NCBI RefSeq assembly: GCF_003660285.1
Contig: NZ_QXQQ01000002.1
Location: forward strand, 1 to 64,000
DNA: 64,000 nucleotides
DNA from: Helicobacter labacensis
GTDB taxonomy: Bacteria > Campylobacterota > Campylobacteria > Campylobacterales > Helicobacteraceae
Direction: 5' to 3'
Under the pieces are notes generated by a model. The model was given only the letters and a program-made list of their open reading frames with translations. It was not told the origin of the DNA and searched no databases. Shown in pieces: positions 62,060 through 64,000 of the stretch (its first letter is position 1; each line of letters starts with the position of its first letter). Position numbers and translations under genes: made by a program.

Positions 62060-64000
62060 TTAAAAGTTAATGTTGATGGTGCCTAACACCTCGTATTTGG
62101 CGTTGGTGTCTAGCTCGGCATGGCTTAGCACCACAATGTCGATCTTAAATTGCTCCATTTTGGTAGAAAGCGGACGGCGTAGCTCTGGATCGACAATGAG
62201 GATCACCGGGGCGATCCCACGCTGTAAAATCTTCATCGATTCGGCAGAGATGTTTTCAATAAGTTGTTGCATCTCGGTGGCGTTTAAAAGCAAGAATTTA
62301 CCCGAAGCCTGGTCTTTGAGCTTGTTTAATAAAAATTGCTCGGTGGCGGTGCCTAGAGTGAGTAATTTAAGCGTCCCATCTTCGGATTTAAAAATATTGG
62401 TGATGACCCTTGAGAGGCGGGCACGCACCTGCTCGGTAAGAATGGTGATGTCGTTTTGCACACTGGGGGCAATGTCGGTGATGGTTTCTAAGATGGTGAG
62501 CATGTCTTTAATGGGGATTTTTTCATGCAGGAGTTCTTGCAAGACGGAGCGAATCACACCTGTGGGGATTTTCTTCGCCTCTTCTACGATGGCCGGGTAG
62601 TCATTAGCCAAACGCTCTAAAAGGGATTTGACCTCGTCTTTAGTGATAAACTCTTCGGCGTAGTTTTTGACTAATTCGCTCGTATGCGTGGCGATCACCG
62701 TGGAGGGGTCAATGATGGTATAACCTTGGATGATTGCCTCCTCTTTGTCTTTAGGCTCGATCCACAAAGCGTCCATGCCAAAGGCGGGCTCTTTAGTGGG
62801 GATGCCCTCGATCTCTTTGCCCGCAAAGCCGGTGTTCATCGCCAAAAAGCGATCGGGCATCACGCTCCCATCGCCAATACTCACCCCCTTCAACTTAATC
62901 TCATAATGGGTTGGGGGGAGTTGGAGATTATCGCGGATGCGAATTTGGGGCATCAAAAAGCCATAGTCGCTAGCGATCTTTTTTCTAATGCCCCTAATGC
63001 GCTCTAATAAATCCCCCCCCTGCTTGACATCGGCTAGGGAGATGAGCTGGTAGCCTAAAGCGAGCTCTAAAAATTCAATTTTAAGCACCTCATTAATAGC
63101 CTGCTCTTCTTCTTTTTTGATCTCCTCCGCGCTCTTTTGGGGGCGGGTGATGGGAGTTGGTTCTGTTTGTGTGGCGACTCTAGCAGAGAGATCAACCCCG
63201 GTTTTTTTACTCAGCCAACTCTCAAACTTGGCAAATAAATTGTCCTTGCCTTCCCTAGAAATGAGCCATGCGATGAATAAAAACAAACTGCCCACAAAGG
63301 CGAGCGAAAAGGTGGGCAGCCCGGGCACGCTAGCAAAAAGCAAAAGAATACAGCCCACGATGACTAAGGTTTTACTCTTGTCAGTCAGTTGGGTGATGAG
63401 CTTGCTAGCAAAGTTTTCTTCTTCATGCTGGGTGGTGCGCGTGGCGACAATGCCCGTAGCCGTGGCGATGATGAGCGCAGGGATTTGCCCCACTAAACCA
63501 TCTCCAATAGTGAGAATCGTAAAAGTGGATGCGCTGGCGTTGATACTCATGTCCCTTTGGAACACGCCCACTAAAAAGCCCCCGATGATGTTGATCAAGG
63601 TGATGATGATCGAGGCGATCGCATCGCCTTTGACAAACTTGCTTGCCCCGTCCATCGCACCATAAAAATCTGCCTCTTGACTCAAAGCGCCACGCCGCCT
63701 CTTGGCTTCATCGCTATCAATAAGCCCGGAGTTTAGATCCGCATCGATGGCCATTTGTTTACCGGGCATCGCATCCAAAGCAAAGCGCGCGCGCACCTCA
63801 GTTACACGGGTGGAGCCATTGGTAACCACTAAGAGATTAACCAGCACCAAGATACTAAAAATGATTGTCCCAATGACATAATTGCCGCTCACCGTAAATT
63901 CCCCAAAGGCACTAATAATATCACTCACCGCGCTAGGACCTTTGTAGCCCTGTGTTAAAATCATACGGGTCGTGGCGACATTGAGCGCGAGGCGATAAAG
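62060..64000 (-). CDS. flhA: Flagellar export gate protein FlhA (5' end outside window)
   Basis: The visible part is 646 codons and is open to the edge (upstream codons read [12 protein letters not shown] before the internal Met at 63964), so the true start is outside. Membrane helices occupy the N-terminal part, with the cytoplasmic FHIPEP-type stretch [33 protein letters not shown] (given by its positions only, near the first 90 codons). The large C-terminal cytoplasmic domain carries [13 protein letters not shown] and ends [11 protein letters not shown]. It forms the nonameric export gate of the flagellar type III system. A run of eight C on the plus strand lies at 63013-63020. About 85-90 N-terminal residues are missing by comparison with the usual 730. 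Confidence 0.95.
   Translation of the reverse strand, partial: LYRLALNVATTRMILTQGYKGPSAVSDIISAFGEFTVSGNYVIGTIIFSILVLVNLLVVTNGSTRVTEVRARFALDAMPGKQMAIDADLNSGLIDSDEAKRRRGALSQEADFYGAMDGASKFVKGDAIASIIITLINIIGGFLVGVFQRDMSINASASTFTILTIGDGLVGQIPALIIATATGIVATRTTQHEEENFASKLITQLTDKSKTLVIVGCILLLFASVPGLPTFSLAFVGSLFLFIAWLISREGKDNLFAKFESWLSKKTGVDLSARVATQTEPTPITRPQKSAEEIKKEEEQAINEVLKIEFLELALGYQLISLADVKQGGDLLERIRGIRKKIASDYGFLMPQIRIRDNLQLPPTHYEIKLKGVSIGDGSVMPDRFLAMNTGFAGKEIEGIPTKEPAFGMDALWIEPKDKEEAIIQGYTIIDPSTVIATHTSELVKNYAEEFITKDEVKSLLERLANDYPAIVEEAKKIPTGVIRSVLQELLHEKIPIKDMLTILETITDIAPSVQNDITILTEQVRARLSRVITNIFKSEDGTLKLLTLGTATEQFLLNKLKDQASGKFLLLNATEMQQLIENISAESMKILQRGIAPVILIVDPELRRPLSTKMEQFKIDIVVLSHAELDTNAKYEVLGTININF

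Noticed and set aside
63117-63665. Long plus-strand ORF opposite flhA
   Set aside because: It is a shadow of the opposite strand's codon bias; flhA is certain.

Overview
The window comes from a gastric, non-pylori Helicobacter. Every recognisable gene has its closest remembered counterpart in Helicobacter (FlaA, Pfr, HobA, the HP0170-type CheZ, PseC, FlgP, Hop-like outer-membrane proteins). Base composition looks clearly richer in G+C than H. pylori, with many G/C homopolymers inside genes, as in the H. felis / H. bizzozeronii / H. heilmannii group. I cannot name the species without a search. Gene order is a mosaic of short blocks that match H. pylori blocks as I remember them (HP0169-0171, HP0557-0562, HP1226-1231, HP0214-0216, HP1459-1460, HP1463-1466, HP1330-1331, HP1486-1491, HP0837-0839, HP0400-0403, HP1041-1042). 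The joins between blocks carry the species-specific material.

Layout. 1-1792: a Hop-like outer-membrane protein gene on the minus strand, broken by a G9 tract at the signal-peptide junction and by a second slip. 1880-5030 (minus): U32 protease-like protein, CheZ, release factor 2. 5087-10225 (mostly plus): gdhA, a tRNA-Arg(GCG), then rpsU-fabG-micro-ORF-acpP-fabF-accA for fatty acid synthesis. 10310-11851: flaA behind a sigma-28-type promoter. 11862-16181: hemW, cytochrome c553, rppH, lysC, hobA, holB. 16207-19707: accessory segment with a frameshifted PAS-type chemoreceptor, an overlapping methyltransferase/putative nuclease pair, and about 400 bp of decayed sequence. 19708-23763: ferritin, dxr, cdsA, a DASS transporter. 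23816-26251: a GANTC-type adenine methyltransferase and an orphan type I HsdS with six perfect 12-bp repeats. 26255-32226: rluB, dnaE, and a chemoreceptor whose periplasmic domain carries a c-type heme motif. 32313-38355: waaF, a large Sel1-repeat protein, and an Mla-type lipid transport operon. 38410-46038: small outer-membrane protein, azlCD, a two-permease ABC-2/HlyD/TolC export operon and a CBS/CorC protein. 46083-47691: a Pit phosphate permease split at an A9 tract. 47770-50090: a nucleosidase-like gene, a 41-residue Asn/Ser/Cys-rich micro-protein gene, and nhaC. 50144-53165: FlgP, a lipoprotein and a FadL porin with a G10 tract. 53188-64000: isochorismatase-like protein, pseC, ispH-aroA-pheT-pheS, a lipoprotein, a split DHH phosphoesterase, and flhA running off the edge.

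Themes. Motility and chemotaxis are strongly represented (cheZ, flaA, flgP, pseC, flhA, two chemoreceptors). Envelope building and remodelling are too (Mla, waaF, Hop, FadL, cdsA). Simple repeats recur: the G9 in the Hop-like gene, the G10 tracts in fadL and pit, the A9 in pit, and the 12-bp repeat in hsdS. These are candidate contingency loci. However, essential genes here (pheT, flhA) also hold 8-9 base C/G runs, so tract length alone does not prove switching. Four genes are currently out of frame (Hop-like, PAS chemoreceptor, pit, DHH). Whether that is biology or consensus error is the main thing to settle.
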